A stretch of 64,000 nt of DNA from Pseudochelatococcus sp047501465 (GCF_047501465.1 NZ_JAZDRL010000002.1:62001-126000); one strand, 5' to 3'; shown: positions 43,565 through 52,729, counted from the first letter of the stretch. Numbers and translations: made by a program. Notes: a model not told the origin generated them from the letters alone.

Positions 43565-44949
43565 TTCCGTGCCCTCAGCCAGAAAACGCAATGTCTTACA
43601 GCGCTATACAGGCGGTGTCCCAAAGTTCTCCTGGCTAGAATTTTGAGGATAAATTTCCTGCTTAGCAGTTGGGTTTCCATTGCCCTGATTGTCTCTTCAT
43701 GATTATGCGCGATACAGGCAATTCTATTTATTTCAGCAGTGAGGTTATTTATTTCAGCATCCTTTTCGATGCTTGCTGAGGGGATAGTGCGGGTGATTAC
43801 CAGACTTTCAAGACGACTGATCTCGGCCGCTATCAACCGGGTGCGCTGCCAGAGTTGACGATCGACATCCATCACCTGTTTAAATTTTTCACATGTTGCC
43901 TGTCCCAATTCGGCAAGTCTTGCTGGATCCATCAATAAAGGAATAATTTTCTCGACGTCTTTTTCGATATCATCGTCAAGAATGAGAATATCCTGACCAT
44001 CAACAAATGCGCTATTCAGGGCCAATGGATCATTAATGAGATTGGCAACGCCTCTAAAACCTGCCTCGAGACATGCGCCGGTTGGAAATCCGTCAAAGGC
44101 ACCTGGGGCAAGCACAAAGGGCCGATTGACAGATACAATTGCATCCATACGTGGGTAAAAATCTGCAAAAAATCCGTTTGGTTGGCTACCGTAGAACGTA
44201 ATGCGGTTCCCCAGTGCAGAAACATCAATGTCAGAGGGCTCATAGCCGCCTACTACATGAAACCTGAGATTCTCAATTCGAGGGGCAAGTTTATGGGCAA
44301 GCTCAATAAAATAATCGTATCCCTTGGAGACCAGATCATCGCCATACTTGTGAGCTACGAAACATAAATCAATAGTATCCTTATCGTGTTTATAGAGCTT
44401 CTTGTCTCTTGAGAACTGAAAATCAACATTGCTGTTAAAGACACCGCCGAAAATAAATTCGATCTTGTCCTCAGGGCAGCCGATTTTATCCTGAAGAATG
44501 TAGTTGCGCGTTACTGTCTGCGTAACAATAACCTTTCTGCACAAGTCGCTGGTCAGCACCTTGCGAAGTTTTTCATCTACATCTTCCTGATTTACAGCAA
44601 AGCCGCCTCCTGGATAAAGCTGCAGGATAAATGGCAGTTTGCGCTCTTCCAGATATGGCAGTAATCGGGAGGCATTGCCAAGAAAGGTGATATACACCAG
44701 GCGAGCTCCGATATTGTACTGTGTCTTGAAGTCGTAAATACGCAGATCTGTCCCGACTGCAGTTTCCTGTTCGTGCTTGTTTTCGGCAAATGAGGTGTTG
44801 TTGATCCAGAGATTCCACCCTTCCAGAGACAGTAATGCGCTGTTAAAAAATGACAGGTAATGGTTATACTCGATGGTTCTGAAAGGTGAGAATGACGATG
44901 GATAGATGTCGTCAATAATAAGAAGATCGCAGAATGCATCATCCGTCAT
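43561..44949 (-). CDS. Glycosyltransferase family 4-like
   Basis: 462 residues. GT-B fold by pattern: LPFILQLYPGGGFAVNQEDV in the first domain, VIVTQTVTRNYI, and in the second IDLCFVAHKYGDDLVSKGYD with a usual donor-site region GAFDGFPTGACLEAGFRG. A C-terminal coiled-coil-like and amphipathic tail (about 400-462) could attach it to the membrane. It would add one sugar to the surface polysaccharide made by this operon. Confidence 0.8.
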   Translation of the reverse strand: MTDDAFCDLLIIDDIYPSSFSPFRTIEYNHYLSFFNSALLSLEGWNLWINNTSFAENKHEQETAVGTDLRIYDFKTQYNIGARLVYITFLGNASRLLPYLEERKLPFILQLYPGGGFAVNQEDVDEKLRKVLTSDLCRKVIVTQTVTRNYILQDKIGCPEDKIEFIFGGVFNSNVDFQFSRDKKLYKHDKDTIDLCFVAHKYGDDLVSKGYDYFIELAHKLAPRIENLRFHVVGGYEPSDIDVSALGNRITFYGSQPNGFFADFYPRMDAIVSVNRPFVLAPGAFDGFPTGACLEAGFRGVANLINDPLALNSAFVDGQDILILDDDIEKDVEKIIPLLMDPARLAELGQATCEKFKQVMDVDRQLWQRTRLIAAEISRLESLVITRTIPSASIEKDAEINNLTAEINRIACIAHNHEETIRAMETQLLSRKFILKILARRTLGHRLYSAVRHCVFWLRARK

Positions 44950-45072
44950 GAAAGAAGCCTTGTTATTGATTGATTAATGGCCCGCTGGACTATTGTGTCG
45001 AATGTATGCAGCGGAAGGCTTTGTTTGCCTGAGCAGGAGAGAGAAAGCATTTCAATCCGCAGGTATTCGGCG

Positions 45073-46173
45073 TCAAAGCAAGGGAAGCAGATTTTTATTC
45101 GCGTGAAGCCTGAGAGCGCGAAGCCGTTCGTACATGACGGGGCCAATAATGTGTCTCAAAAGGCGCCTTCCCAAAGGACGTGTTGTTATTAAGGGCTGCG
45201 CTTCAATCAGGGCCTGCGATGCCGTTAGAGCATGAAATTCAAGCGCCGACAGAATGGGGGCTTTGTATTTTAATGAGCAGCGATAAGCCATATCGATGCC
45301 AATTTTCAGGAACAGCTTGCGGAAGGTGCAGCTGGATCTGGTCAGATATGCGACCTTTTCCCGTGTGAATGTCGCCGGATGTTCATCATGAAATGAAACA
45401 AAATCCGCTATGCCCATCGCATGGTAGAAATTGTCCTGAGAGACCTCATCGAAGAAGCTGTTCGCAATTAAGGTATGCTCCCGCCAGGTTCGCAACGTAT
45501 TGATGTCGTTTGGCTGTGAGGTGTTGTTGGCGTGTATCCGGAATCTGACCAGCCGATCGCGCATGACGTGGATTTCATAGGCCTGTACCACGCGCAGCCA
45601 CATATCCAGATCCGGGAGTTGCCGCAGCATGTTATTGTAGGCACCAAGTGTTTCAAATACCGTACGACGGATTAAGGCTGACGGGTGACAAAGGCAGTTA
45701 CCAGTTTCAATCAGATGCCGTATCCAGCCATAGCGGGAACGGTTCGGCTGCGCGAAAACGGTGCTGAAATGGGGCAGGGCGGCTCCTTTCAGTTCTTTGC
45801 CGTTGTCGTTTATCCAGCTGACATCCGAGAATATTGCGCCAACCTCTGGCATGGTTTTAATAACTGCCAGCTGGCGCTCCAGTTTGTGTCTTTCCCAAAT
45901 GTCGTCAGAATTGCAAATAGCTATGTACTCACCCGTGCAATGACTGATGGCAATGTTCATCGCTGCGCATGCGCCGACATTTTTTGATAAGCGGATATGG
46001 CGCAAACGCGGATCATCAATACTTGCGATGATGGCGTTGGAATTATCCTGTGACTGGTCATCAACGACAATAAGCTCGATATCGCCCATAGACTGATGCA
46101 GAACAGACTTAATTGCCTGTGCGATAAAACGTGCGTGATTGTAGGACGGCATAACAACAGATACGCAGACCAT
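45073..46173 (-). CDS. Glycosyltransferase family 2
   Basis: 366 residues. GT-A start SVVMPSYNHARFIAQAIKSV, nucleotide-binding VVDDQSQDNS, and the DxD-like motif ICNSDDIWERHKLERQ; later PDLDMWLRVVQAYEI gives the acceptor or catalytic region. ATG overlaps the previous stop (TAATG) with CAGGAG upstream, so it is translated with the gene before it. 123 bases with no clear gene separate it from the next glycosyltransferase. Confidence 0.88.
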   Translation of the reverse strand: MVCVSVVMPSYNHARFIAQAIKSVLHQSMGDIELIVVDDQSQDNSNAIIASIDDPRLRHIRLSKNVGACAAMNIAISHCTGEYIAICNSDDIWERHKLERQLAVIKTMPEVGAIFSDVSWINDNGKELKGAALPHFSTVFAQPNRSRYGWIRHLIETGNCLCHPSALIRRTVFETLGAYNNMLRQLPDLDMWLRVVQAYEIHVMRDRLVRFRIHANNTSQPNDINTLRTWREHTLIANSFFDEVSQDNFYHAMGIADFVSFHDEHPATFTREKVAYLTRSSCTFRKLFLKIGIDMAYRCSLKYKAPILSALEFHALTASQALIEAQPLITTRPLGRRLLRHIIGPVMYERLRALRLHANKNLLPLL

Positions 46174-47012
46174 TATAACTCCTGAATGCCTTTAGTATCT
46201 GTCAGCATAATTGTACTGATCAGGCTTTGTATGATGGCGCGATGACGAGGCCCGACATAATCAGCAACAGCTGATATTGTTGCCATTTTCATCTCCAGCT
46301 TTTTCGATTCTTCCATCTGTGACCAGGTGCCTTTGGTGCGCACCCTGTAGCTGGCGTAATCACCTTCGAGATAGCCGAATGGTCCATGGTCGGCGATTAG
46401 CAGATTAACCAGCCAGTCATAGCCAACGAGAGTAATGTCGTTAGATAGCGCTTCGGCTAGTATGGCGGTGCGGTACATGCAGTTGCTGAATGAAGCGCCT
46501 GGATTGTCCTGCAGAATATCTTCGAAATAGGCGAATCCGCTGCGCTCCCCACCCAGTAGAAGTGGGTGGCGACTGCGGTGGCCGCTGCTCTCGGTGATAA
46601 CGGTATGTCCCGTAAATGACCCGTTCAATGCTGGCAAAAAGTGGAAAAGCGCGGATTGTTTTTCCAGTTTTTCCGGATTATGCCAGAGGTCATCTCCTTC
46701 CAGAATTGCCACCAATTCCGTATCTATCTGCGGTATTATATGCCGGTAGTGAGGGATTACCCCCAGGTTCGACGCATTACGGCGCACCGCTACATTAGGT
46801 AGCCCTTCCGCAAGGGACTGTGCTAGTTGGAATGTGCTGTCTGTTGAGGCATCATCCGAGATGATAACTTTTATGTGGTCGAATATCGTTTGTTCACGCA
46901 CAGAATTGAAAGCATCACGCAGAAATTCTTCCTGATTATAAGTAACAATTAGCGCTGTGATACATATCCCCGTGCGGGTAGGGGGAGATATGCTTCTATC
47001 TTTTATAGTCAT
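46173..47012 (-). CDS. Glycosyltransferase family 2
   Basis: 279 residues with GT-A features: ALIVTYNQEEFLRDAFNSV, ISDDASTDSTFQLAQSL, and AILEGDDLWHNPEKLEKQ with the metal-binding acidic triplet. It is shorter than its neighbour and only distantly like it. Start ATG overlaps the acyltransferase stop (ATGA). Confidence 0.87.
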   Translation of the reverse strand: MTIKDRSISPPTRTGICITALIVTYNQEEFLRDAFNSVREQTIFDHIKVIISDDASTDSTFQLAQSLAEGLPNVAVRRNASNLGVIPHYRHIIPQIDTELVAILEGDDLWHNPEKLEKQSALFHFLPALNGSFTGHTVITESSGHRSRHPLLLGGERSGFAYFEDILQDNPGASFSNCMYRTAILAEALSNDITLVGYDWLVNLLIADHGPFGYLEGDYASYRVRTKGTWSQMEESKKLEMKMATISAVADYVGPRHRAIIQSLISTIMLTDTKGIQEL

Positions 47013-47689
47013 CTATACTTACCCATTATCCGGGCAGGCACGCCGACTACGACAGTTTCATTGTGAACGTCATTTACCACACATGCACCGGCGCCTATTA
47101 CGCTTTCCGGACCGATGATGAGTTTTCTGTTTGAGCTGCCATTTTTGATGCAGGCGCCAACGCCAATAAACGCTCCTTCCATCACATGGACATTGCCTGC
47201 CACATGAACTCCCGGGGAGATTGTAGTGAAGCTGTCTACCTCAACATCGTGAGATAACACGCAGGAAAAGTTTGCGATCGCATACCTGCCAAGCCGCGTA
47301 CCCGAGGAGATGACCGTGCGTGCGAAAATCTGTACTCCCGGCTCTATCTGAGTGCTTGGCGATACCATAGCATCACGGCTGATAAAAATTCCTGGCTGCA
47401 ATCCCTGCTTTAGCAGTCGATCCGCCATGATGCGCCGCACCTTGTGGTCGCCGATAGCGATGAACCATAATGCTGCAGGATGTCGTGAGTATGCTTCGTC
47501 AAATGACAGGACAGGCTGATCACCAATATTGCGGCTATGGTCAAAATCGTCGATGAAAGCGTGAACAATCCAGCCATCAGACTGCATCTGATCGCGCAAT
47601 TCACGTGCATGACCACCCGCACCGTAGATGATAGCCCCTTCAGCTGGTGGCAATTTACCCGCAGTGCGCAACTCTTCTCTCTGTTCCAT
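47009..47689 (-). CDS. NeuD/PglD-like sugar O- or N-acyltransferase
   Basis: 226 residues. The N-terminal Rossmann-like domain starts with AIIYGAGGHARELRDQM, and the C-terminal left-handed beta helix carries hexapeptide repeats (QIEPGVQIFARTVISSG, GVHVAGNVHVMEGAFIGVGA) ending with VVGVPARIMGKYR. Enzymes of this kind acetylate amino sugars such as sialic acid or UDP-4-amino sugars. With an aminotransferase just upstream, it probably acetylates the amino sugar that enzyme makes. Confidence 0.88.
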   Translation of the reverse strand: MEQREELRTAGKLPPAEGAIIYGAGGHARELRDQMQSDGWIVHAFIDDFDHSRNIGDQPVLSFDEAYSRHPAALWFIAIGDHKVRRIMADRLLKQGLQPGIFISRDAMVSPSTQIEPGVQIFARTVISSGTRLGRYAIANFSCVLSHDVEVDSFTTISPGVHVAGNVHVMEGAFIGVGACIKNGSSNRKLIIGPESVIGAGACVVNDVHNETVVVGVPARIMGKYR

Positions 47690-47846
47690 GGTTGGTGCTT
47701 TTCAAGGATTTATTGATTGTAGAGAGACAAAGATGCCGCTGATGCCAACGCAACCTCTGGCCCGCGAAGATTTGCGTGCTCAATACTCACGATAAATATA
47801 CTGGTCAGGTATCTCATTTTCTCTCCTGTCACTGAACATACGGAGT

Positions 47847-48989
47847 TTATTGAGGAGCAGCTCTCAGAGCTTCCTTGAGGGAGTGGACCACGCGCTTCCT
47901 AAGCTCACAGGTCAGATCAGGATAAATTGGCAAGCACAACACGCGGGCACCGATATCATTGGCAACCGGGAGAAGCTCTCTAATGGCAGATTTCAGGTCA
48001 CGATATGGCTTGGCATCTGATAGCAATGGTGCAAAATATCGACGCGCGACAACTCCTTGTTCTCCCATTGCAGCAAAAATCTCGTCCCGGCTTTGGCGAC
48101 AATCCTTGTTAATGAGTATAGGGAAATAAGAGTAATTGGGCTGCGTATCCGGACGCTGTGAAATGAGAGTTATTTCCGGAGTGTCAGATAGAGCATCAAC
48201 ATACCAGTCATGCACATTACGGCGCATGGCTCTTGCAGTTTCAAAGTGTTTCAGCTGCACCAGACCCAGGGCGGCATTAAATTCACTCATTTTACCGTTG
48301 AAGCCCACCTCAGGAATGTCATTTTCTCCCTGAATGCCAAAATTGCGTAGCAAATTGATATGCTTCTCGGCTTCGGTGGAGGGCGTAATGACTGCTCCTC
48401 CTTCAAATGTATTGAAAGATTTTGTTGCATGGAAACTGAGAGTGCAGATATCGCCATAACGTAGCAGACTGCGCCCCTTGTACTGAACTCCGAATGCATG
48501 TGCTGCATCATAGATTAATTTTAATCCATGACGTCTGGCGACATCAGCCAGGCCCTCAACATCGCAAGGGGTGCCATACGTATGGACCGCAAGAATAGCT
48601 GAAGTGTTAGGAGTGATCGCATCCTCAACGCTTTGCACGTTCAAACCAAAATAGTCCGGATCGATATCGGCAAATACCGGTTTCAGTCCGAGCATGGAGA
48701 TTGAATGTACCGTTGCTGCAAAAGTAAACGGAGTTGTGATTACTTCGCTACCCCTTGGAAGTGTAAGAAGGGGAATCACAAGTGCGGATGTACCATTGTT
48801 CATTACCGAGCAGCCTGAAACTTCGAAAAGCTGCTTTAGCTGTGCCTCAAGCTCAAGAACAAAAGGGCCATTATTTGTTATGATTTTACTAGACCAGATA
48901 TCTTCCAGATAAGGAAGAACTTCATCTAATGGCGGCAGATAAGGCTTTGTCACAAAGACAGGCGTGCGTTGTAGTATATTTATTGACAT
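47847..48989 (-). CDS. DegT/DnrJ/EryC1-type sugar aminotransferase
   Basis: 380 residues from ATG 48989 (a TTG at 49001 is also open). PLP enzyme: MNNGTSALVIPLL binds the cofactor phosphate, YDAAHAFGVQY provides Asp161, and the internal aldimine Lys190 sits in SFHATKSFNTFEGG. Family members such as VioA, FdtB and QdtB make amino-deoxy sugars from dTDP- or UDP-keto sugars. The keto-sugar supplier is not in the operon and must come from the host. First gene of the surface-sugar operon; 157 non-coding bases separate it from the acyltransferase. Confidence 0.9.
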   Translation of the reverse strand: MSINILQRTPVFVTKPYLPPLDEVLPYLEDIWSSKIITNNGPFVLELEAQLKQLFEVSGCSVMNNGTSALVIPLLTLPRGSEVITTPFTFAATVHSISMLGLKPVFADIDPDYFGLNVQSVEDAITPNTSAILAVHTYGTPCDVEGLADVARRHGLKLIYDAAHAFGVQYKGRSLLRYGDICTLSFHATKSFNTFEGGAVITPSTEAEKHINLLRNFGIQGENDIPEVGFNGKMSEFNAALGLVQLKHFETARAMRRNVHDWYVDALSDTPEITLISQRPDTQPNYSYFPILINKDCRQSRDEIFAAMGEQGVVARRYFAPLLSDAKPYRDLKSAIRELLPVANDIGARVLCLPIYPDLTCELRKRVVHSLKEALRAAPQ

Positions 48990-49001
48990 TCTATACGCCA
49001 A

Positions 49002-49530
49002 TTCTACCTATAATGCGGACATACATACCCATCCCCCTGTCTTTTTAGCAGTGACTTTTCACAGGATTTGCACTAGGTTTTGATGAGAACAATAGTTGCA
49101 GGCAGGCCATTGTTGCTGAAACAAAATGGGCTGTTTGTGGCTTACGTCATCAATGATGAGCGCGACCTGTGAGCCCAAGTTTCTCCATGAGGTGCTGAAT
49201 TGCATAGCAAGAATGCCTAGCTGGATTTTCATTTAGTGATAGCATCGCTCACACTTCCCCGTTGCCGATGTGCCATCAAAGGCAACGGCTCAGCTTCTTT
49301 CTGATTGTCTCCCGGCTTCGCCAAGCCGGTTCTTCGTGGATTCAACCCTAAGACCTTGAGAGGATAATACGAACTATTATACCAATTGCAAGACAAAAAT
49401 GACACTTAAAGTTGCCGTCTCTCTTGGAGGTGGATATGGCTGTATCTAATTGTTATGGTTATATTATTTTAAGTGGCAACTGATTCTTTCTTTCAATTTG
49501 GTGCTTTGGTTCGTACTTATAAAGCACGAA
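49002..49530. other. Intergenic region upstream of the sugar operon, with two hairpins
   Basis: No gene seen. It holds the leader of the leftward sugar operon and of the rightward regulator. GTTGCC...GGCAAC (49261-49286) and CCGGCTT-CGCC-AAGCCGG (49312-49329, followed by TTCTT) are inverted repeats; the second could be a rightward terminator. TATAATGCGG at 49009-49018 also occurs at 39921-39930 upstream of the other cargo locus. Confidence 0.4.
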
Positions 49531-50019
49531 ATGAGTAAAAATGTTGCTGAAAGATTACGGGAATTAAGAGAATCACTTGGTCTTTCACAGCGACAAATGT
49601 CGACTGTCGCTGGCCTTAGCTCGAGAGGATGGCAGAAAATTGAGAGTGGATTGAGTATTCCGGGTGGCCAAACTCTAATGAAACTAATGGAGTATGGTTT
49701 TAATCCAGCATGGATACTGACAGGCCATGGCTTGATGACATTATCCGATGTTAGTGGTCGACTTGTCGAGAATAAAAGTACTCAATCTTCCTCGATTGCA
49801 TGCGATCCTGAGCTTTTGTCCCGCATAAACGGTATAATAAGCCGTGTATACACAAGCATGGATGCGCATATTTCTCCCGAAGATATGGGGCGGCTTGCTG
49901 CTGGTAAATATGCCTCCATTCTTCAGGCTTCAAGCGATCCTGCAGAGCGTTTGATAATGGCAAAACTTTTTGAAATAGAATTAAAACAGGATTTCAAGGT
50001 AAGTGGTAATGATGCTTAG
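49531..50019 (+). CDS. XRE-family transcriptional regulator
   Basis: 162 residues from ATG 49531. Residues about 5-65 form a clear XRE helix-turn-helix: ERLRELRESLGLSQRQMSTV then GLSSRGWQKIESGLSIPG. The C-terminal part is helical with no peptidase motif, so it is not a self-cleaving repressor. It reads away from the sugar operon and may control it or be a second immunity gene. The ribosome site is weak; the frame upstream of the ATG looks non-coding. Confidence 0.8.
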   Translation: MSKNVAERLRELRESLGLSQRQMSTVAGLSSRGWQKIESGLSIPGGQTLMKLMEYGFNPAWILTGHGLMTLSDVSGRLVENKSTQSSSIACDPELLSRINGIISRVYTSMDAHISPEDMGRLAAGKYASILQASSDPAERLIMAKLFEIELKQDFKVSGNDA

Positions 50020-50408
50020 GCTTGAGCGCTCCGGTTCCATCCTTCTTTCGTGGTGATGCATTAGTAATGCTGCGTTCTGCAGAAGATGCGGGGGATATGA
50101 TTTATTGTATGGTCGATAGAGGCCATCGAGCGCTGACCCATGTAAAGACGTGGCCTGATTAGACTGCAGTAATTGTCATGCAGGCCGGCGTTCATAGAAT
50201 GGCTTATCAATCCATATGATGTGGGTGCGATTGTGTATGCGAACAGATGGCCTTGAGAGCTTTATTTGTGAATCGCATGGCAAATGACTGCACGGATTTT
50301 GTACGGATTCTCGTGCATGTTCGCGCAGTGTTCCGCTCTTTCATGCAGGTTCGGTCCGGTTATAAAATGAAATGCTTATTTGTAAGTGATTGTTTTTATT
50401 GCTTTAAC

Positions 50409-50455
50409 TGGTGCTGCTGGCGAGGATTGAACTCGCGACCTCTCCCTTACCAAGG
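50409..50455 (-). pseudogene. 3' half of a tRNA-Thr (GGT) gene
   Basis: On the minus strand the fragment reads from the anticodon arm CCTTGGTAAGG through GAGAGGTCGCGAGTTCAATC (T-arm) to the acceptor CAGCAG and CCA. No 5' half is present upstream, so it cannot make a tRNA. A fragment of exactly this extent (anticodon to 3' end) is what integrative elements carry as an attachment site. Confidence 0.8.
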
Positions 50456-50683
50456 TATGTTTCTGCTGTATTCAATGAGATAGTTTGTAAAGCTACAGAG
50501 ATGATAGCCCGGCAGTCTAAAAGGCTTATTGTGACTGCTGGCTATATGGTAGTTGGAATAGTGTGACTGCTGTTGCCCGCTTTTCCTGCCAGTTTTGAAA
50601 TCCAGATTATGCGTGACTGAGGCAAGCAGCGCGACTAAGTGGTATCGGAGTGCGATGTTGTTTTTTAACCGTGCATCACGATT

Positions 50684-50854
50684 ATGAGGCTGACGAGCCA
50701 GGAGGCCAATGTTAGCGCCATGCTGGCTACAACGATGCTCAATTCTGAAACATATATATACCTAAGTCTCGAAGACCCGCATGCCACCCCAGATCAGATG
50801 GCGGACAGCGCGACAACAGTGGAATGCAGGTGTGGCAGCCCAAAATACGATTAA
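50684..50854 (+). CDS. Possible small protein, doubtful
   Basis: A 56-residue frame with MRLTSQEANVSAMLATTML at the start and CRCGSPKYD at the end. There is no good ribosome site, no family and no neighbour that supports it. Confidence 0.15.
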   Translation: MRLTSQEANVSAMLATTMLNSETYIYLSLEDPHATPDQMADSATTVECRCGSPKYD

Positions 50855-50980
50855 GTCAAGCCACAATCCAATCACGTGCTGAAACTGGAAATACGTATCT
50901 GAGTCGTTTGTAGCCACCAGCCAGATGATCAGGACTATGGCGCAGGCGTTCAAGGAAGTGCCAGTGTCCCGGTTAAAGTC

Positions 50981-51043
50981 ATTCCGACTACGAAAAATTC
51001 TTCAAATCAATCAATAATGCTATCCATGGTGTTTTGTCGGAAT
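50981..51043. other. Inverted ATTCCGAC pair, candidate integrase arm sites (right)
   Basis: ATTCCGAC at 50981-50988 and its complement GTCGGAAT at 51036-51043, just inside attR. With the two copies near attL they give a set of four around the phage attachment sites. Role inferred. Confidence 0.4.
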
Positions 51044-51071
51044 GTTCATTGAAGTCTTTGAGTGTGCACAG

Positions 51072-51126
51072 GACTCTTAATCAGCGGGTCCTAGGTTCGA
51101 GCCCTAGTGCGCCCACCATCGATATC
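51072..51126. repeat. attR: second copy of the 55-bp attachment core
   Basis: Identical to 663-717 over 55 bases. It carries only the 3' part of tRNA-Lys from the anticodon stem on; the bases before it (51071 and left) do not match the tRNA 5' part. It also forms the left edge of the decayed prophage to its right. Confidence 0.95.
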
Positions 51127-51175
51127 GTGTGTAATATTAATCAGTTAGACTGATGAATGAAGGCAAGCTTGAACT

Positions 51176-51430
51176 TCATTCCGACACTGTAAAATAACTT
51201 GTTCCAACAAGCTTCTTTTTTCCAGCACGATGTTTTATGGCTTCTGCTGCGATCTTTTTCATCGTCCTTTTTGAGTATCTTGGCAGGACTGCACTGACCT
51301 CAGATATGCTGCCATGCCTGAATAAGGTGAAGGGCAATTCAGATCTGAAATGCCGAACGATATCAAAACCGCCGTGCACTGCAATCCATGGTAATTGGTT
51401 TTTTGTTTCGGCCTGGCTAGCCACGAACAA
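51176..51430 (-). pseudogene. Integrase remnant 1 (3' end)
   Basis: An 84-codon open remnant of a second integrase. It keeps RSELPFTLFRHGSISEVS and SAVLPRYSKRTMKKIAAEAI, matching the prophage integrase end, but lacks two internal segments, including the one with the second catalytic His. The stretch between it and attR matches 718-790 base for base with many changes. It cannot be active. Confidence 0.88.
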
Positions 51431-51493
51431 TCGTCAGACCAGCAAGACGTTCTGCCTTTATCTTGTCCAGGCAGTACATCAGCCGCGGGCCAT

Positions 51494-51700
51494 AGGGTTT
51501 GATCCGTTGTAAACGAATTGACTTGGCCTGCTCATGCTCCCCAGGATCACGGGCAGGGGCGCTCAGCTCGCATTTTCAAATGCCATTTACGCAGCCAATG
51601 CGGTCTAATGCAGTGGCTACAGGATTCATCCGGATGCTGATACTCCGGCCTTCACCCTTCAGCTCGGAGGCATTAATCTTTCTACTCTGAAACCATTCCG
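51494..51700. pseudogene. Scrambled remains of early and terminase genes
   Basis: Three pieces of a relative of the present prophage are joined here. About 51494-51580 matches 2490-2580 (the unknown early gene). About 51584-51625 matches about 2730-2772 (the HD gene). About 51627-51700 matches the complement of about 14200-14290 (the 5' part of terS): its plus strand reads ATGFIRMLILRPSPFSSEA, like the antisense reading of terS. So deletion and an inversion took place. Confidence 0.75.
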
Positions 51701-51775
51701 TGACATGGCCGGGTTCTTACTCAATGCTTTGGAGCAAGCGCTTCATGACCGGCGTCCCGTTTGTTACGATGGCCT

Positions 51776-52622
51776 CTAAAGACCGAGGGCGTCCACCACA
51801 TCCTTCTCAATATATTGCATAAGCGTGTTGCCATGACTGTCCTGAGCCTGTAGCAGCTCAACAAGCGCGTCATCACCCAGAACGTCCTTCAAAGCCTACA
51901 GAGGCGCAGTACTCGATATAGCAGAGCGCATGGGCATTATGCCATCGTTGTTCTTAACCTGTAGCTGCTTGATAAACTCTTCCTTACCCAACACGCCCTT
52001 CAAAGCCTTCAAAGGTTCAGCGGCACTTACAGCACAGCCCAGGGGCGTGAGACCATTCTGGCCTTCAACCTGTAACAGCTCAATAAACTGTTTCTCATCC
52101 AGCATGCCCTTCAAAGCCTGCAGAGACGCAGCATTCAATGCAGCATAGTGCATAGGCGTGTTGCCAACATCATTCTTAACCTGTAGTAGCTCGATAAACG
52201 TGGCATCATCACCCAGCGCGTCCCTCAAAGGCTTCAGAGACGCAGCATTACATACAACACGGTGCATGAACGTGTTGCCACGGAAATCGCCAACCGCCGT
52301 CAGCATCTGCTTTAATGTTTCAGTACTAAGCTTAAGCTCATTTAGCTTTGTTACAAAATCTAGACAACTAACAGCAAATTTTTCCTTCAGCTGGTTATCA
52401 GCCTGTTCTATTTCACGGTCCTCAAGTGTTTTTATGCCGGTAAAATAGGATATCACCGAAGTGATTTTGTCCCAGAGGGAAGAAATAAGATTGCAGAATG
52501 CTTCTCCAGCCCTTTCCAGGCAGCGGACCACTCGATTATCAAAAAAAAACTGAACTTACCGGAGGCACCTGAATAGTATTTGTTGTATTAGAAGAATAGG
52601 ATGGTTGTGTTCCAATACTCAT
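51776..52622 (-). pseudogene. Ankyrin-repeat protein gene, broken by a frameshift and a nonsense codon
   Basis: The longest intact piece is 211 codons (51896-52531) with about four ankyrin-like repeats (AASLKPLRDALGDDATFIEL, then NDVGNTPMHYAALNAASLQA). Upstream, an ATG at 52622 opens a frame of 27 codons that ends at a tract of nine T (52541-52549, minus strand); with eight T it would join the long frame. Downstream, a TAG at 51896-51898 replaces the expected Gln before ALKDVLGDDALVELLQ; the repeat reading then continues to a stop at 51776. Ankyrin proteins of this kind are often host-interaction proteins carried by phages. An N-terminal hydrophobic segment (SSLWDKITSVISYFTG) is also seen. 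Confidence 0.75.
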
Positions 52623-52729
52623 AATTTAACCGCCATGAATCATATATGAAAATTAATTTTTCCTCTGTTAAAACATTAATACAAATATGGCAAGCAAATA
52701 ATCGACTGTCGATCTATCTGTGAGCGGCC

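Larger units (their letters stand above)
50020..51071. other. Largely non-coding prophage end
   Basis: Besides the tRNA-Thr fragment (50409-50455), a doubtful 56-residue frame (50684-50854) and the arm-site candidates (50981-51043), I see no gene in this kilobase. An inverted repeat TGCACG...CGTGCA lies at about 50289-50316. The stretch looks like decayed DNA, perhaps from another integrated element. Confidence 0.5.

Noticed and set aside
44946..45146. 66-codon frame in the gap between two glycosyltransferase genes
   Set aside because: It mostly overlaps the end of the family 2 glycosyltransferase in another frame and has no start signals.
50409..50455. A functional minus-strand tRNA-Thr
   Set aside because: Only the part from the anticodon arm to CCA is present; no D-arm or matching 5' acceptor strand lies upstream.
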